Source: Pelagimonas sp.
GTDB taxonomy: Bacteria; Pseudomonadota; Alphaproteobacteria; Rhodobacterales; Rhodobacteraceae
Length of the DNA stretch: 64,000 bases
Reading direction: 5' to 3'
NCBI GenBank assembly: GCA_025210455.1
Contig: JAOARQ010000059.1
Location: 22,400-86,399, forward strand
Part shown: one piece after another, positions 34,476 through 42,644 of the stretch
How the letters are laid out: each line of letters starts with the position of its first letter
Position numbering within the stretch: position 1 is the first letter of the stretch
Position numbers and translations under genes: made by a program
Notes under the pieces: generated by a model
What the model saw: only the letters and a program-made list of their open reading frames with translations
The model's database searches: none
Told to the model about the DNA's origin: nothing

Positions 34476-35789
34476 TCAGGGCACCAGGAACAGGGTGATC
34501 GCCGGAAAGGCCACCAACAGGACCACGCGCAGCAGATCTGACACCACGTAGTAGATCACCGCGCGATAGGTATCGACCATCGGGGTTTCAGGATCCATGG
34601 CGTTGATCACAAAGAGATTCATCCCAACAGGCGGGGTAATCAACCCCACTTCGACCACGATCAGCACCAGAATACCAAACCAGATCGCCACATGTTCAGC
34701 GGACATGCCGAAATCAAGCGCTGTGATCACCGGGAAGAAGATCGGGATGGTCAGCAGGATCATCGACAGGCTGTCCATGAAGCAGCCCAGCAGCAGATAA
34801 ATGACAAGGATCACCGCCAGAACCGTGATCGGTGCCAGCCCCAGATCCACCACCCAAGCAGAGAGTTCCTGCGGCACGCGGGTGCGGGCGAGGAACAGGT
34901 TATAAAAGGCCGCGCCAAAGACGATAAAAAAGATCATCGCGGTGGATCGGGCCGTGTCGGTGAAACTGTCGATCAGGGTTTTGAAGGTCAGACCGCCGTT
35001 GACAAAGGCGATGATGCCCGTGCCCAGCGCGCCGACGGCTGCGCCTTCGGTCGGGGTGAAGATGCCGCCATAAATGCCGCCCACAACTGCGATAAAGACG
35101 GTCAGTACCGGCCAGACATCAAACAGCAGCTTAAAGCGCTGGGTCATCGGGATTGGCTGGCGCACGCCCGCGCTGTCAGGGTTCATGCGCACATAGATCG
35201 AAACAGCCAGCATATAGCCAACGGCCGCCAGAATGCCGGGGATAAAGGCCGCGAGAAACAGTTTGGCGATGTTCTGTTCGGTGAGGATCGCATAGATCAC
35301 CAGCACCACAGAGGGGGGGATCAGGATGCCCAGCGTGCCGCCAGCGGCCAGTGTTGCTGTGGAAAAACCGCCCTTGTAGCCGTATTCTTTCAGTTCAGGC
35401 AGGGCGACGCGGCTCATGGTGGCGGCTGTGGCCAGCGACGACCCGCAGATCGCGCCAAAGCCTGCGCAGGCGCCAATGGCCGCCATGGCCACCCCCCCAC
35501 GGCGGTGGCCCAGAAAGCCTTCGGCGGCTTTGAACAGCGCCTGGCTCATGCCACCCAGCGTCGCGAAATAGCCCATCAACAGGAACATGGGCACGATAGA
35601 CAGCGAATAGTTTGAGAAGGTGGTGTAGGTCAGATCTTTGAGCTGCGCCATGGGCAGGCGAGTGCTGCCCATCACCAGCGCAAAGCCGCCAAAGCCGGTC
35701 AGAAACATCGACAGGCCGATAGGCACACGCAGAAATATCAGCCCCAGCAGGAAGGGGAACGAATAGATGCCGATTTCAAGGTTGGTCAA
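34476..35789 (-). CDS. dctM: TRAP transporter large permease (DctM type)
   Basis: A 437-residue protein with about 12 hydrophobic segments. DctM phrases are present: VPMFLLMGYFATLGGMSQAL, GFGAICGSSLATAATM, GGTLGILIPPSVVLVIYA and GLITPPVGMNLFVIN. It forms the channel of a sodium-driven tripartite transporter for organic acids or similar solutes. The ATG overlaps the stop of the small permease gene by four bases. It is last in the dctP-Q-M operon. Confidence 0.92.
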   Translation of the reverse strand: MTNLEIGIYSFPFLLGLIFLRVPIGLSMFLTGFGGFALVMGSTRLPMAQLKDLTYTTFSNYSLSIVPMFLLMGYFATLGGMSQALFKAAEGFLGHRRGGVAMAAIGACAGFGAICGSSLATAATMSRVALPELKEYGYKGGFSTATLAAGGTLGILIPPSVVLVIYAILTEQNIAKLFLAAFIPGILAAVGYMLAVSIYVRMNPDSAGVRQPIPMTQRFKLLFDVWPVLTVFIAVVGGIYGGIFTPTEGAAVGALGTGIIAFVNGGLTFKTLIDSFTDTARSTAMIFFIVFGAAFYNLFLARTRVPQELSAWVVDLGLAPITVLAVILVIYLLLGCFMDSLSMILLTIPIFFPVITALDFGMSAEHVAIWFGILVLIVVEVGLITPPVGMNLFVINAMDPETPMVDTYRAVIYYVVSDLLRVVLLVAFPAITLFLVP

Positions 35790-36379
35790 TGGTTCGCTCC
35801 TGCGGCGTTTTGGATGATGACCCGTCCGGTGAGGGTTTCAATGATACGGATAAGGGCGACATAGACCGCAGCGACCGCCGCGACAGTCGCGCCAAACAGG
35901 CTGGCCGCATAGGCCCACCACAAAGGGAACCCCAGCAGCATGGTGGTCTGCCCCGAGCGCAGCTTGCGCGCCATGCCTTCGTTCAGCTGCATGGCAATCA
36001 CCACCAACGCCACGGCAAAAAGAACCGCAATGATCACATCCAGCGCCCTGTTCATCGGGCGCGGGTACATCGGGGTAAAGATGTCCACGCAGGCGTGACC
36101 ATAGGAGATCTGGCAAAAGGGCAGAAAGGCGAAGATGCAAAAGGCCATGCCCGCCTGCACCATTTCGAAATCGCCGCGCACCGCGCCGACCCCCGCGTCA
36201 ATCAACCATTGCGCCAGCCCCGGCAGAATGCCCGCATCCACAGCGGAATAAAGGACCGAATTGGCTGCGCGCCCAATGATCGATATACAAACGATCAAGA
36301 TTAGAAGCGTCAGAACCGCCCCCCCCAGCACCGCCATCAGACGTGCGAGATTGGCCACTACGGCGTGGATCCTTTGCAT
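35786..36379 (-). CDS. dctQ: TRAP transporter small permease (DctQ type)
   Basis: A 197-residue protein with four main hydrophobic segments; the second is preceded by an extra region (residues about 40-65, SVLYSAVDAGILPGLAQWLI), and HACVDIFTPMYPRPMNRALD is the DctQ signature loop. A GGGGGG tract precedes the ATG. It forms the membrane complex with the large permease. The gene lies 65 bases after dctP and overlaps dctM. Confidence 0.85.
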   Translation of the reverse strand: MQRIHAVVANLARLMAVLGGAVLTLLILIVCISIIGRAANSVLYSAVDAGILPGLAQWLIDAGVGAVRGDFEMVQAGMAFCIFAFLPFCQISYGHACVDIFTPMYPRPMNRALDVIIAVLFAVALVVIAMQLNEGMARKLRSGQTTMLLGFPLWWAYAASLFGATVAAVAAVYVALIRIIETLTGRVIIQNAAGANH

Positions 36380-36444
36380 GGATGCCCCCCAAATTCAGAA
36401 AAGGAGAGGCCACGCACCCACTGCGCGGCCCCTGCCCGTTTGGA

Positions 36445-37485
36445 TTACTGCTGTGCTTTATACTCAGCCATCAGGGCTTTGGCTTCGTCAATCAGCGCCT
36501 GACCGTCGATGCCTTTGCCTTTCATTTCCTCAACCCAAGAGGAATAGATCGGGGATACGATTTCGCTCCATTCTTTGGCCTGTGCCTCAGAAACGGTTAC
36601 GATCTGGTTGCCCGCTGCCACCGCTGCTTCACGCGCCGGGCCATCGCTGTCGGCCTGAGTGCCGCCGGCAAAGACCGAGAATTCCAGACCGGAATTGTCG
36701 TCGATCACCTTTTGCAGATCTTCCGGCAGGCTTTCATAACGGTCTTTGTTCATCGCCAGAACGAAGGTCATGGTGTAAAGCGCGTTACCGTTGAATTCAG
36801 TGTGGTTTTTCACCAGCTCAGGGATTTTCAGCGCGCCAGTCACTTCCCATGGGATGGTGGTGCCGTCGATCACGCCTTTGGACAGCGCTTCTGGGATGGC
36901 CGGAACCGGCATACCGATGGGCTCTGCGCCGACGCGGGTCAGCAGATCGTTCACCATGCGCGAACCGCCACGGATCTTCATGCCGGTCAGGTCAGCAGGT
37001 GTCGAAACCGGTTTGGAGGTGTGGAACATGCCGGGGCCGTGCACCCAGGTGCCCAGAATTTCAACATCTGCGAACTGGGTGTCTTTCATGCCGCTTTCGA
37101 ACATTTTCCAATAGGCGTATGAGGCAGCACGCGCATCATCCACCATAAAGGGCAGTTCGAACACCTCGGTCGACGGGTAACGGCCGGGGGTATAGCCCAC
37201 AACGGTCCAGACGATATCTGCAACGCCGTCAATGGCCTGGTCCATCAGCTCTGGGGGTTTGCCGCCCAGCTGCATCGAGGGGTAGCGTTCGATCTCGATC
37301 CGACCGTTTGACGCCTCTTCGACCTTGTCCGCCCAGACATCCAGGATCAGCTTTGGTACATTGGCCTGTGCTGGCAGGAACTGGTGCAGGGTCAGGGTGA
37401 CGTCTGCTGCCCAGGCACCGGTGGCCGAAAGCGCGGCCATCATGGCACCGCCTGCAACGCCCAGAAGAGTTCTACGTGTGGTCAT
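36445..37485 (-). CDS. dctP: TRAP transporter substrate-binding protein (DctP type)
   Basis: A 346-residue periplasmic protein. The signal MTTRRTLLGVAGGAMMAALS carries an RR pair and ends near AWAA, so Tat export is possible. The mature protein starts DVTLTLHQFLPAQANVP and has the TRAP pattern PSMQLGG, VPAIPEALSKGVIDGTTIPW and a C-terminal acid helix. GGAGG six bases before the ATG at 37485 sets the start. The ligand is unknown; neighbouring beta-oxidation genes hint at a carboxylic acid, which is inference only. Confidence 0.9.
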   Translation of the reverse strand: MTTRRTLLGVAGGAMMAALSATGAWAADVTLTLHQFLPAQANVPKLILDVWADKVEEASNGRIEIERYPSMQLGGKPPELMDQAIDGVADIVWTVVGYTPGRYPSTEVFELPFMVDDARAASYAYWKMFESGMKDTQFADVEILGTWVHGPGMFHTSKPVSTPADLTGMKIRGGSRMVNDLLTRVGAEPIGMPVPAIPEALSKGVIDGTTIPWEVTGALKIPELVKNHTEFNGNALYTMTFVLAMNKDRYESLPEDLQKVIDDNSGLEFSVFAGGTQADSDGPAREAAVAAGNQIVTVSEAQAKEWSEIVSPIYSSWVEEMKGKGIDGQALIDEAKALMAEYKAQQ

Positions 37486-37831
37486 ATCTATCCTCCCTAG
37501 ATAGGTTGTCCCCGCGGGGAAATCGTGGTTTTGGCCAGTCGGCCCAAAGGCCGATCTGTTGCGTCGTGCATGTGGAAAAGACTGATCTGAAAGGCACGCG
37601 CCTGATGTGCGGCCCTGGTGATCCTCCCGTGTCTCCTCCTTCAGACGCCAACCCATGTGGCGGCCCCTGATCCCGTTATTGCCCTGCAAAGCGACAAACG
37701 CAATTCACATCGCAAAGGAACGATCTTTGCCCGATGTGACATTTGACGGGCTGCAGCGCAAAATCGTTTCATTTGCAACCTTTTTCACGCAAGTTTTTTC
37801 CCAAGACAAGCCTTTTCAGTCCCTTAGCGAC

Positions 37832-37856
37832 AAAAAAACCTGACCATGCGGTCAGG
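37832..37856 (-). terminator. Orphan rho-independent terminator on the minus strand
   Basis: CCTGACC-gcat-GGTCAGG followed by seven T residues on the minus strand. No minus-strand gene lies upstream for it to serve, since the gene to the right is on the plus strand. It suggests an unrecognised small RNA or tiny gene between 37857 and about 38040. Confidence 0.75.
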
Positions 37857-38037
37857 AGTGTTGCGAAACAGCGGTTTAGCGGCAGCACTGCCCTGCGTCG
37901 AACTGGACCAAGGCTGGCGATGATCGCCTAAAACGAGAGTGAGATGCGCTGTATATTCGCAAATAGGGCGAGGCGGTGAATCACCTTCATAGGCTTGCTC
38001 ATGCTTTGTTCAGCCCCGGTTAACGCTGGATTTCACG

Positions 38038-38078
38038 GGGCACAAAGCATGCACAACCTATGCACAATCCATGCGCAT
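38038..38078. repeat. Four direct repeats with 11-bp period
   Basis: Units GGGCACAA (38038), ATGCACAA (38049), ATGCACAA (38060) and ATGCGCAT (38071) start exactly 11 bases apart. They thus lie on one face of the helix, as binding sites for a cooperatively bound regulator do. They are 95-135 bases upstream of the YcaQ-like start. Confidence 0.7.
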
Positions 38079-38172
38079 GGCGGTGCACCCGTCCCAATGG
38101 TTAATGACAAAATGAAACCCTTTCTTTTGGATCAGACCTGTGAAACAAAAAGAGAACAAAGAGAGGGATCCC

Positions 38173-39336
38173 ATGGCGCATCTACGTATTGATAACCCGA
38201 CTGCCCGGGCCTTGTGGCTGACAAGCCATGGTCTGGCGCAGACACCCACCGGGCCACTGGATGTGCTGAAGATGATCGAGCATCTGGGCTTTGTGCAGCT
38301 GGACACCATTCAGGTGGTGTCGCGGGCGCATCATCATATTCTCTGGAGCCGCAATCAGAACTACCGCGAACCGATGCTGGACCCGATGTTGCGGCACAAG
38401 CGGCAGGTGTTTGAACATTACACCCATGATGCCTCGGTGCTGCCTATGTCGTTTCTGCCCATGTGGCAGCGTCAGTTTCGTCGCAAGAAAGCCGAGGTGG
38501 GGCGGTCAAACTGGTTTGGCAAACATCTGGATCCCGATCTGATCGCCGAAGTCACGCGGCGTGTGCGCGAAGAAGGGCCGCTGTCGACACAGGCTTTTGA
38601 CACCAAGGTGAAAGGGGACAAGGCGATGTGGGCGCGGCCTCCGCATAAGATGGTCCTGGATTACCTATGGTATGCGGGCGAGCTGGCGACATCACACCGC
38701 GAGGGGTTTACCAAATTCTACGATCTGGCTGAACGGGTCTTTCCGCAGGATCTGCCAGAGCTGTCAGATGAGGCGCAGATTGATGGGCTGTGTACAGCCG
38801 CGTTAGAGCGGATCGGCTTTGGCACCCTGCCCGAGATCCGCAAGTTCTGGGAGGCCTGTGAGGTGGCCGAGGTCAAGGCCTGGGCCGAGCGCGCGCAGCC
38901 GATTGAAGTTGAGGTGCAGGGCGCCGATGGCAGCTGGACACAGGCCCTGGCCTGCCCGGATATCGAGGCCCGGATCAACGCGCTGAAAACGCCCACCACG
39001 CGGTTGCGCATCCTGAACCCTTTCGATCCCGCCATCCGCGACCGCCCCCGCATCGCCCGACTGTTTGGCTTTGACTACACCGTCGAGATGTTCGTGCCTG
39101 CGGCGAAACGCAAATGGGGCTATTACGTCTATCCGCTGCTGGAGGGGAACCGCTTTGTCGGCCGGATCGAAGCCAAAGGCGATCGCAAAACCGGCGTTCT
39201 GACCCTGTCGCGCTATTGGACCGAGAACCAACGGCTGAACACCCCCAAACGCGAGGCCAAGCTAGAGGCGGAACTGCAAAGGTTTGCCAAACTGGCGGGG
39301 TTGGAACGGGTGGAGTGGGCAACAGAAGCAGTTTAA
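38173..39336 (+). CDS. YcaQ/AlkX-type winged-helix DNA glycosylase
   Basis: A 387-residue protein of the HTH_42 family. The conserved QxD motif that defines the AlkZ/YcaQ glycosylases is QLD at residues 42-44, in GFVQLDTIQVVSRAHHHILW. Further landmarks are YREPMLDPMLRHKRQVFEHY, DASVLPMSFLPMW and, late, LNPFDPAIRDRPRIARLFGF. These enzymes remove alkylated bases and unhook interstrand cross-links. AGAGGG before the ATG at 38173 decides the start over an upstream GTG at 38140. It stands alone, behind the phased repeats. Confidence 0.85.
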   Translation: MAHLRIDNPTARALWLTSHGLAQTPTGPLDVLKMIEHLGFVQLDTIQVVSRAHHHILWSRNQNYREPMLDPMLRHKRQVFEHYTHDASVLPMSFLPMWQRQFRRKKAEVGRSNWFGKHLDPDLIAEVTRRVREEGPLSTQAFDTKVKGDKAMWARPPHKMVLDYLWYAGELATSHREGFTKFYDLAERVFPQDLPELSDEAQIDGLCTAALERIGFGTLPEIRKFWEACEVAEVKAWAERAQPIEVEVQGADGSWTQALACPDIEARINALKTPTTRLRILNPFDPAIRDRPRIARLFGFDYTVEMFVPAAKRKWGYYVYPLLEGNRFVGRIEAKGDRKTGVLTLSRYWTENQRLNTPKREAKLEAELQRFAKLAGLERVEWATEAV

Positions 39337-39364
39337 AATCCCCCCAAAAGATCAACACATTTAC

Positions 39365-39907
39365 ATGTCCGGGTTGCAAATGAACAAAGGTGAATATGAT
39401 GGTTTGGAGGGCATGTCGCGCCTTTTCAATGCCGAACAAGCGAATGGTCAACTCTCTGCAGAGATCATCATTTTCCATGCAGCTTTAGAAACTGAATTAG
39501 TCGAAGTTCTTTCCAATCTCATGCCGCGACCTGAGTGCGTACTCAGGAAATCGCCACCGCTTGGATTTGGTCATAAAGTCAACCTTTTGAAGGCACTTTG
39601 GACAAACACAAAAGTTGACGTTGATCCCGCCGCCAACGTTCTTTTTAGGTTCAACGAACTCCGAAACTGCGTTGCCCATTCTGATGATCGCAAGGCATTC
39701 GAAACACACCACAAAAAGCTACATGAGGCTTATAAAAAAATTGATCCTTCTTGTCGGGCAGATCCTTCGATCCTTGAAGTTGCGCAGGGTGTTTGTCTTT
39801 ACCTTCAAGACGGCTCAAACCTTTCAGAGTTAGCAGAAGCCTTTTCTGCGCTAAGTAATTTAGCAAACAACATACTGCCTAAAGCGTTCCCTCCAGATCC
39901 CAAATAG
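39365..39907 (+). CDS. HEPN-like protein of unknown function
   Basis: About 180 residues, nearly all helical. The phrase NELRNCVAHSDD has Arg100 and His105, the R-x4-H motif of HEPN ribonucleases. This, with the preceding helical FHAALETELVEVLS region, suggests a HEPN domain; such domains occur in toxins, abortive-infection proteins and RNA-processing factors. Base use is AT-richer than that of the YcaQ-like gene. The start is either ATG 39365 or 39380; the frame opens earlier but overlaps the upstream gene. No cognate antitoxin gene is adjacent. Confidence 0.5.
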   Translation: MSGLQMNKGEYDGLEGMSRLFNAEQANGQLSAEIIIFHAALETELVEVLSNLMPRPECVLRKSPPLGFGHKVNLLKALWTNTKVDVDPAANVLFRFNELRNCVAHSDDRKAFETHHKKLHEAYKKIDPSCRADPSILEVAQGVCLYLQDGSNLSELAEAFSALSNLANNILPKAFPPDPK

Positions 39908-40045
39908 GTTCGTGACGGTTTAGCTTCCAAACCAATCTGCGTTTCAGGGAAAGGATCGCCGTTTTCCCCGGATTGCCTGTCGGTCCGGTTCGCGCCAGCC
40001 ACGGCACGCAAGGCGGGCATAAATCTGTCTCTGATGTTTGCCATC

Positions 40046-40071
40046 AAAAAAGGGCACCCGGTTGGGTGCCC
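40046..40071 (-). terminator. Rho-independent terminator of the Do protease gene
   Basis: GGGCACCC pairs with GGGTGCCC (four-base loop), and the minus strand continues with TTTTTT. It lies 23 bases after the stop of the protease gene. Confidence 0.9.
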
Positions 40072-40094
40072 TTCTGGGTTGGGTTTGTGGCGGG

Positions 40095-41561
40095 TTACTC
40101 TTCCACGCCCAGTGCGACAAAGCGGGGGTCGCCGCCGCGGCGGACGAGGAGCAGCAGGGATTTGCGGCCCTCATCGCGGGCCTCGGCCACGCGGTCTTGC
40201 AGATCGTCGAGGGTCTTGATCGCTGTCTGACCGGCTTCGGTGATCACATCGCCGTTGCGCAGGCCCTTGTCGAAGGCTTCGGAATCTTCGGCGATTTCGA
40301 CGATGGCCAGACCGTCGGTGCCTTTGGGCACGCTGAGGGTTTCGCGCAGCTCATCGGTCAGCGGGCTGAGGGTCATGCCCAGCAGTTCCATCTTGGAGGG
40401 TTCCGCAGGTTCAGCGGCGGGGGTGGCGGCGCCTTCGGCCTCTTCACGGCGGCCCAGAGTGACCTTGAGGGTCTGGGTTTCGCCATTGCGGTTGACCACC
40501 ACGCGCACGGTTTTGTTCACCGGTGTATTGGCAACCACGCGCACCAGCTGGCGGGTGTCTTCCACTTCGGTGCCATCAAACGAGATGATCACATCGCCCG
40601 CTTCGATCCCGGCCTCTTTGGCGGGGCCTTCGGGAACGTCAGAGACCAGCGCGCCTTTGGCTTCGGACATGGCCAGAGCTTCGGCGATTTCATCGGTCAC
40701 GTCCTGAATGCGCACGCCAAGCCAGCCGCGACGGGTTTCACCGAACTCGCGCAGTTGGTCGACCACTTTGGTGACCACATTCGAGGCCATCGAGAAACCG
40801 ATACCGATCGAGCCGCCATTGGGGGACAGGATCGCGGTGTTCACGCCGATCACATCGCCATCCATGTTGAACAGCGGGCCTCCCGAGTTGCCACGGTTGA
40901 TGGCGGCGTCGGTCTGGATGTAGTCATCATAGGTGCCGCTCAGCGCCCGGTTGCGCGCGGAAACGATCCCGGCAGATACGGAAAAGCCCTGACCCAGCGG
41001 GTTGCCCATGGCCATGACCCAATCCCCCACACGGGCGGTGTCACTATCGCCAAAGGTGACGAATTTCAGCGGCTCTTCGCTTTCGACCTTGAGAAGCGCG
41101 ATATCGGTGTTCGGATCGCGGCCAATCAGTTTTGCAGGCAGTTCGAACCCCTCAAAGAACTCGATCTGGATTTCATCCGCCCCTTCAATCACGTGATTGT
41201 TGGTGACAATGAAACCATCCTCGGAGATCACAAAGCCGGATCCCAGCGCCGAGCTGCGGCGGGGGCGGTCGCCGCCCTGACCGTTGCGATCCTGAAATTC
41301 GCGGAAGAAATCTTCGAAAGGGGATCCTTCGGGCACGATGCCCTGCGGGCCACCGGTGCGGCCGGCAACCACGGTCTGGGTGGTGATATTCACCACGGCC
41401 GGGCTGATCTGTTCCGCCAGATCCGCAAAGCTTTCGGGCGCGCCACGGGCCTGCGCCATAAGCGATTGCGACAAAATCAAAACCATGGACAGGGTCGCCA
41501 GCCAGAAGGCGCGAAGGGGCCTTGTGCCGTCCTGTGTCAGAGCGAGGGATTGATGTTGCAA
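40095..41561 (-). CDS. Do-family periplasmic serine protease (DegP/DegQ type)
   Basis: A 488-residue protease: signal segment (AFWLATLSMVLILSQSLMAQ), trypsin-like domain with His123 (TNNHVIEGA), Asp153 (NTDIALLKV) and Ser226 (GNSGGPLF), then two PDZ domains (from about 270, GWLGVRIQDV, and from about 395, LGMTLSPLTDELR). It degrades or refolds damaged envelope proteins. The start is TTG, as AAGGAG lies six bases ahead and no ATG fits. In related genomes such a gene follows hflKC; here a plus-strand nucleotidyltransferase gene lies between. Confidence 0.92.
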   Translation of the reverse strand: MQHQSLALTQDGTRPLRAFWLATLSMVLILSQSLMAQARGAPESFADLAEQISPAVVNITTQTVVAGRTGGPQGIVPEGSPFEDFFREFQDRNGQGGDRPRRSSALGSGFVISEDGFIVTNNHVIEGADEIQIEFFEGFELPAKLIGRDPNTDIALLKVESEEPLKFVTFGDSDTARVGDWVMAMGNPLGQGFSVSAGIVSARNRALSGTYDDYIQTDAAINRGNSGGPLFNMDGDVIGVNTAILSPNGGSIGIGFSMASNVVTKVVDQLREFGETRRGWLGVRIQDVTDEIAEALAMSEAKGALVSDVPEGPAKEAGIEAGDVIISFDGTEVEDTRQLVRVVANTPVNKTVRVVVNRNGETQTLKVTLGRREEAEGAATPAAEPAEPSKMELLGMTLSPLTDELRETLSVPKGTDGLAIVEIAEDSEAFDKGLRNGDVITEAGQTAIKTLDDLQDRVAEARDEGRKSLLLLVRRGGDPRFVALGVEE

Positions 41562-41856
41562 AATGATCTCCTTGTCTCTGCCAACCGCAGGGTTTCTTGC
41601 GGTCTGCTCTTACAATCAGTGTGACTGATGTAGGTGCGATCTTGCAACACCAAAGGGGTTAATTTCACTTTTCACGCAGCCGTGACTGGCTGTGAAAGAC
41701 CACATAGGCAGTTCGTCGCTGTGGGGGTTAAGATCTGGTATGCTGGCAAGGGTTTCTGCCGGGTTTTGGCGGGATTGTGCGTTCAGCGGCAAAGCAGCGA
41801 TATTGTCAATGAAAGATGATGCTCCAAAAGACAGGTCAAAGGACAGGGATACACAA
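41562..41856. other. Intergenic region between Do protease and nucleotidyltransferase
   Basis: Almost 300 bases between divergent starts. The plus-strand frame of the nucleotidyltransferase is open back to 41692, but without a convincing start. No hairpin or repeat stands out; it should hold both promoters. Confidence 0.4.
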
Positions 41857-42459
41857 ATGAGCCCACCTCATGATAATGCCTGGGAAGCCTGGACCCCGGC
41901 GCAGCTTTGGCGACGGTTACAGGGGCTTGCGATTGACTGGTATGTCGTCGGGGGCTGGGCTTTGGATCTGCATCTGGGCGTTCAGAGCCGGGCGCATGAC
42001 GATCTGGAGTTTGCTGTTTCGCCTCAAGGCGCCTGCCGGGTGGCGGAGCGTCTCGGGGAACTGGCCTTTTTTGCGGTGAGACAGGGCAAGTTTACCCCTT
42101 GGTCTGAGGCTGATCCGATCCCTGATGATCTTTGGCAGATCTGGGGCGCTGATCCTGAATCCGGGGTCTGGCGGGTTGATATGATGATGGAGCGTGGCAA
42201 CCGCGAGCATTGGGTTTACAAGCGGAACGCTACCATAAGCCAACCAAGGTCAGAGGCCATTCGGACCACTGCGCAGGGCATTCGCTATCTTGCCCCGGCA
42301 AATGTGCTGCTGTTCAAGGCCAAACATCACAGGCCCAAAGATGAGCAGGATTTTCAGGCTGCCCTGCCCGGGCTGACCCAAAAGGAGCGCGAAGATCTGG
42401 CTTGCTGGCTGGATATCACCCATCCGGGCCATGTCTGGATTGAGGCGCTGCGCTATTAA
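41857..42459 (+). CDS. Nucleotidyltransferase-fold protein (aminoglycoside nucleotidyltransferase-like)
   Basis: A 200-residue protein. WYVVGGWALDLHLG followed by SRAHDDLEFAV matches the nucleotidyltransferase core of the ANT(2'')/LinB type (GG...; DxE-like acidic pair after R.H). Later WRVDMMMERG and YLAPANVLLFKAKHHRPKDE also fit. Such proteins are widespread, and the substrate need not be an antibiotic. The ATG at 41857 (GGACAGGGA upstream) is chosen; MKDD at 41809 is an alternative. It ends 4 bases into the convergent DUF2065 gene and divides the protease from hflKC. Confidence 0.65.
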   Translation: MSPPHDNAWEAWTPAQLWRRLQGLAIDWYVVGGWALDLHLGVQSRAHDDLEFAVSPQGACRVAERLGELAFFAVRQGKFTPWSEADPIPDDLWQIWGADPESGVWRVDMMMERGNREHWVYKRNATISQPRSEAIRTTAQGIRYLAPANVLLFKAKHHRPKDEQDFQAALPGLTQKEREDLACWLDITHPGHVWIEALRY

Positions 42460-42644
42460 CCAATCACCCAAAGCAGGCCTACGCCAAGGCCCAGGGCGAT
42501 CAGGCCGGTCAGGCGGCGGGCGTCCAGGGGCATGTCGCGCATGGTTTCCAGCAGGCGTTCCACAAGCGAAGGGGCCAGTGCGTAGACCAGCCCCTCGATG
42601 ATGAGGACCAAGGCGATCCCCGTCAGTATGTCAGTCACGCTCAC
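42456..42644 (-). CDS. DUF2065 (YjeT-like) small membrane protein
   Basis: A 62-residue protein with two hydrophobic segments (about 6-26 and 44-61) joined by a charged loop LVERLLETMRDMPLDARRLT. That is the DUF2065/YjeT pattern. Its start overlaps the hflC stop by four bases, which is the usual place for this family. Function unknown; probably part of or near the HflKC complex. Confidence 0.85.
   Translation of the reverse strand: MSVTDILTGIALVLIIEGLVYALAPSLVERLLETMRDMPLDARRLTGLIALGLGVGLLWVIG

Larger units (their letters stand above)
37486..38172. other. Long regulatory intergenic region between dctP and the YcaQ-like gene
   Basis: About 690 bases separate divergent genes. No plausible protein gene is present beyond a possible 24-codon frame on the minus strand (MSKPMKVIHRLALF...). 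It holds a minus-strand terminator without a gene (37832-37856) and four 11-base-spaced repeats (38038-38078). The dctP promoter should lie near its left end and the ycaQ-like promoter near its right end. Confidence 0.6.

Noticed and set aside
38008..38022. Possible LexA box before the YcaQ-like gene
   Set aside because: It reads GTTC-N7-GTTA, one base off the consensus, and lies about 150 bases from the start codon.
40038..41624. 528-codon open frame on the plus strand
   Set aside because: It lies entirely antisense to the Do protease, whose catalytic residues and PDZ domains are unmistakable; the long frame is an effect of high GC and codon use.
39365..42459. HEPN/nucleotidyltransferase toxin-antitoxin pair
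   Set aside because: The two genes are 2 kb apart with the Do protease between; the nucleotidyltransferase looks like the ANT type, not the minimal MNT antitoxin.
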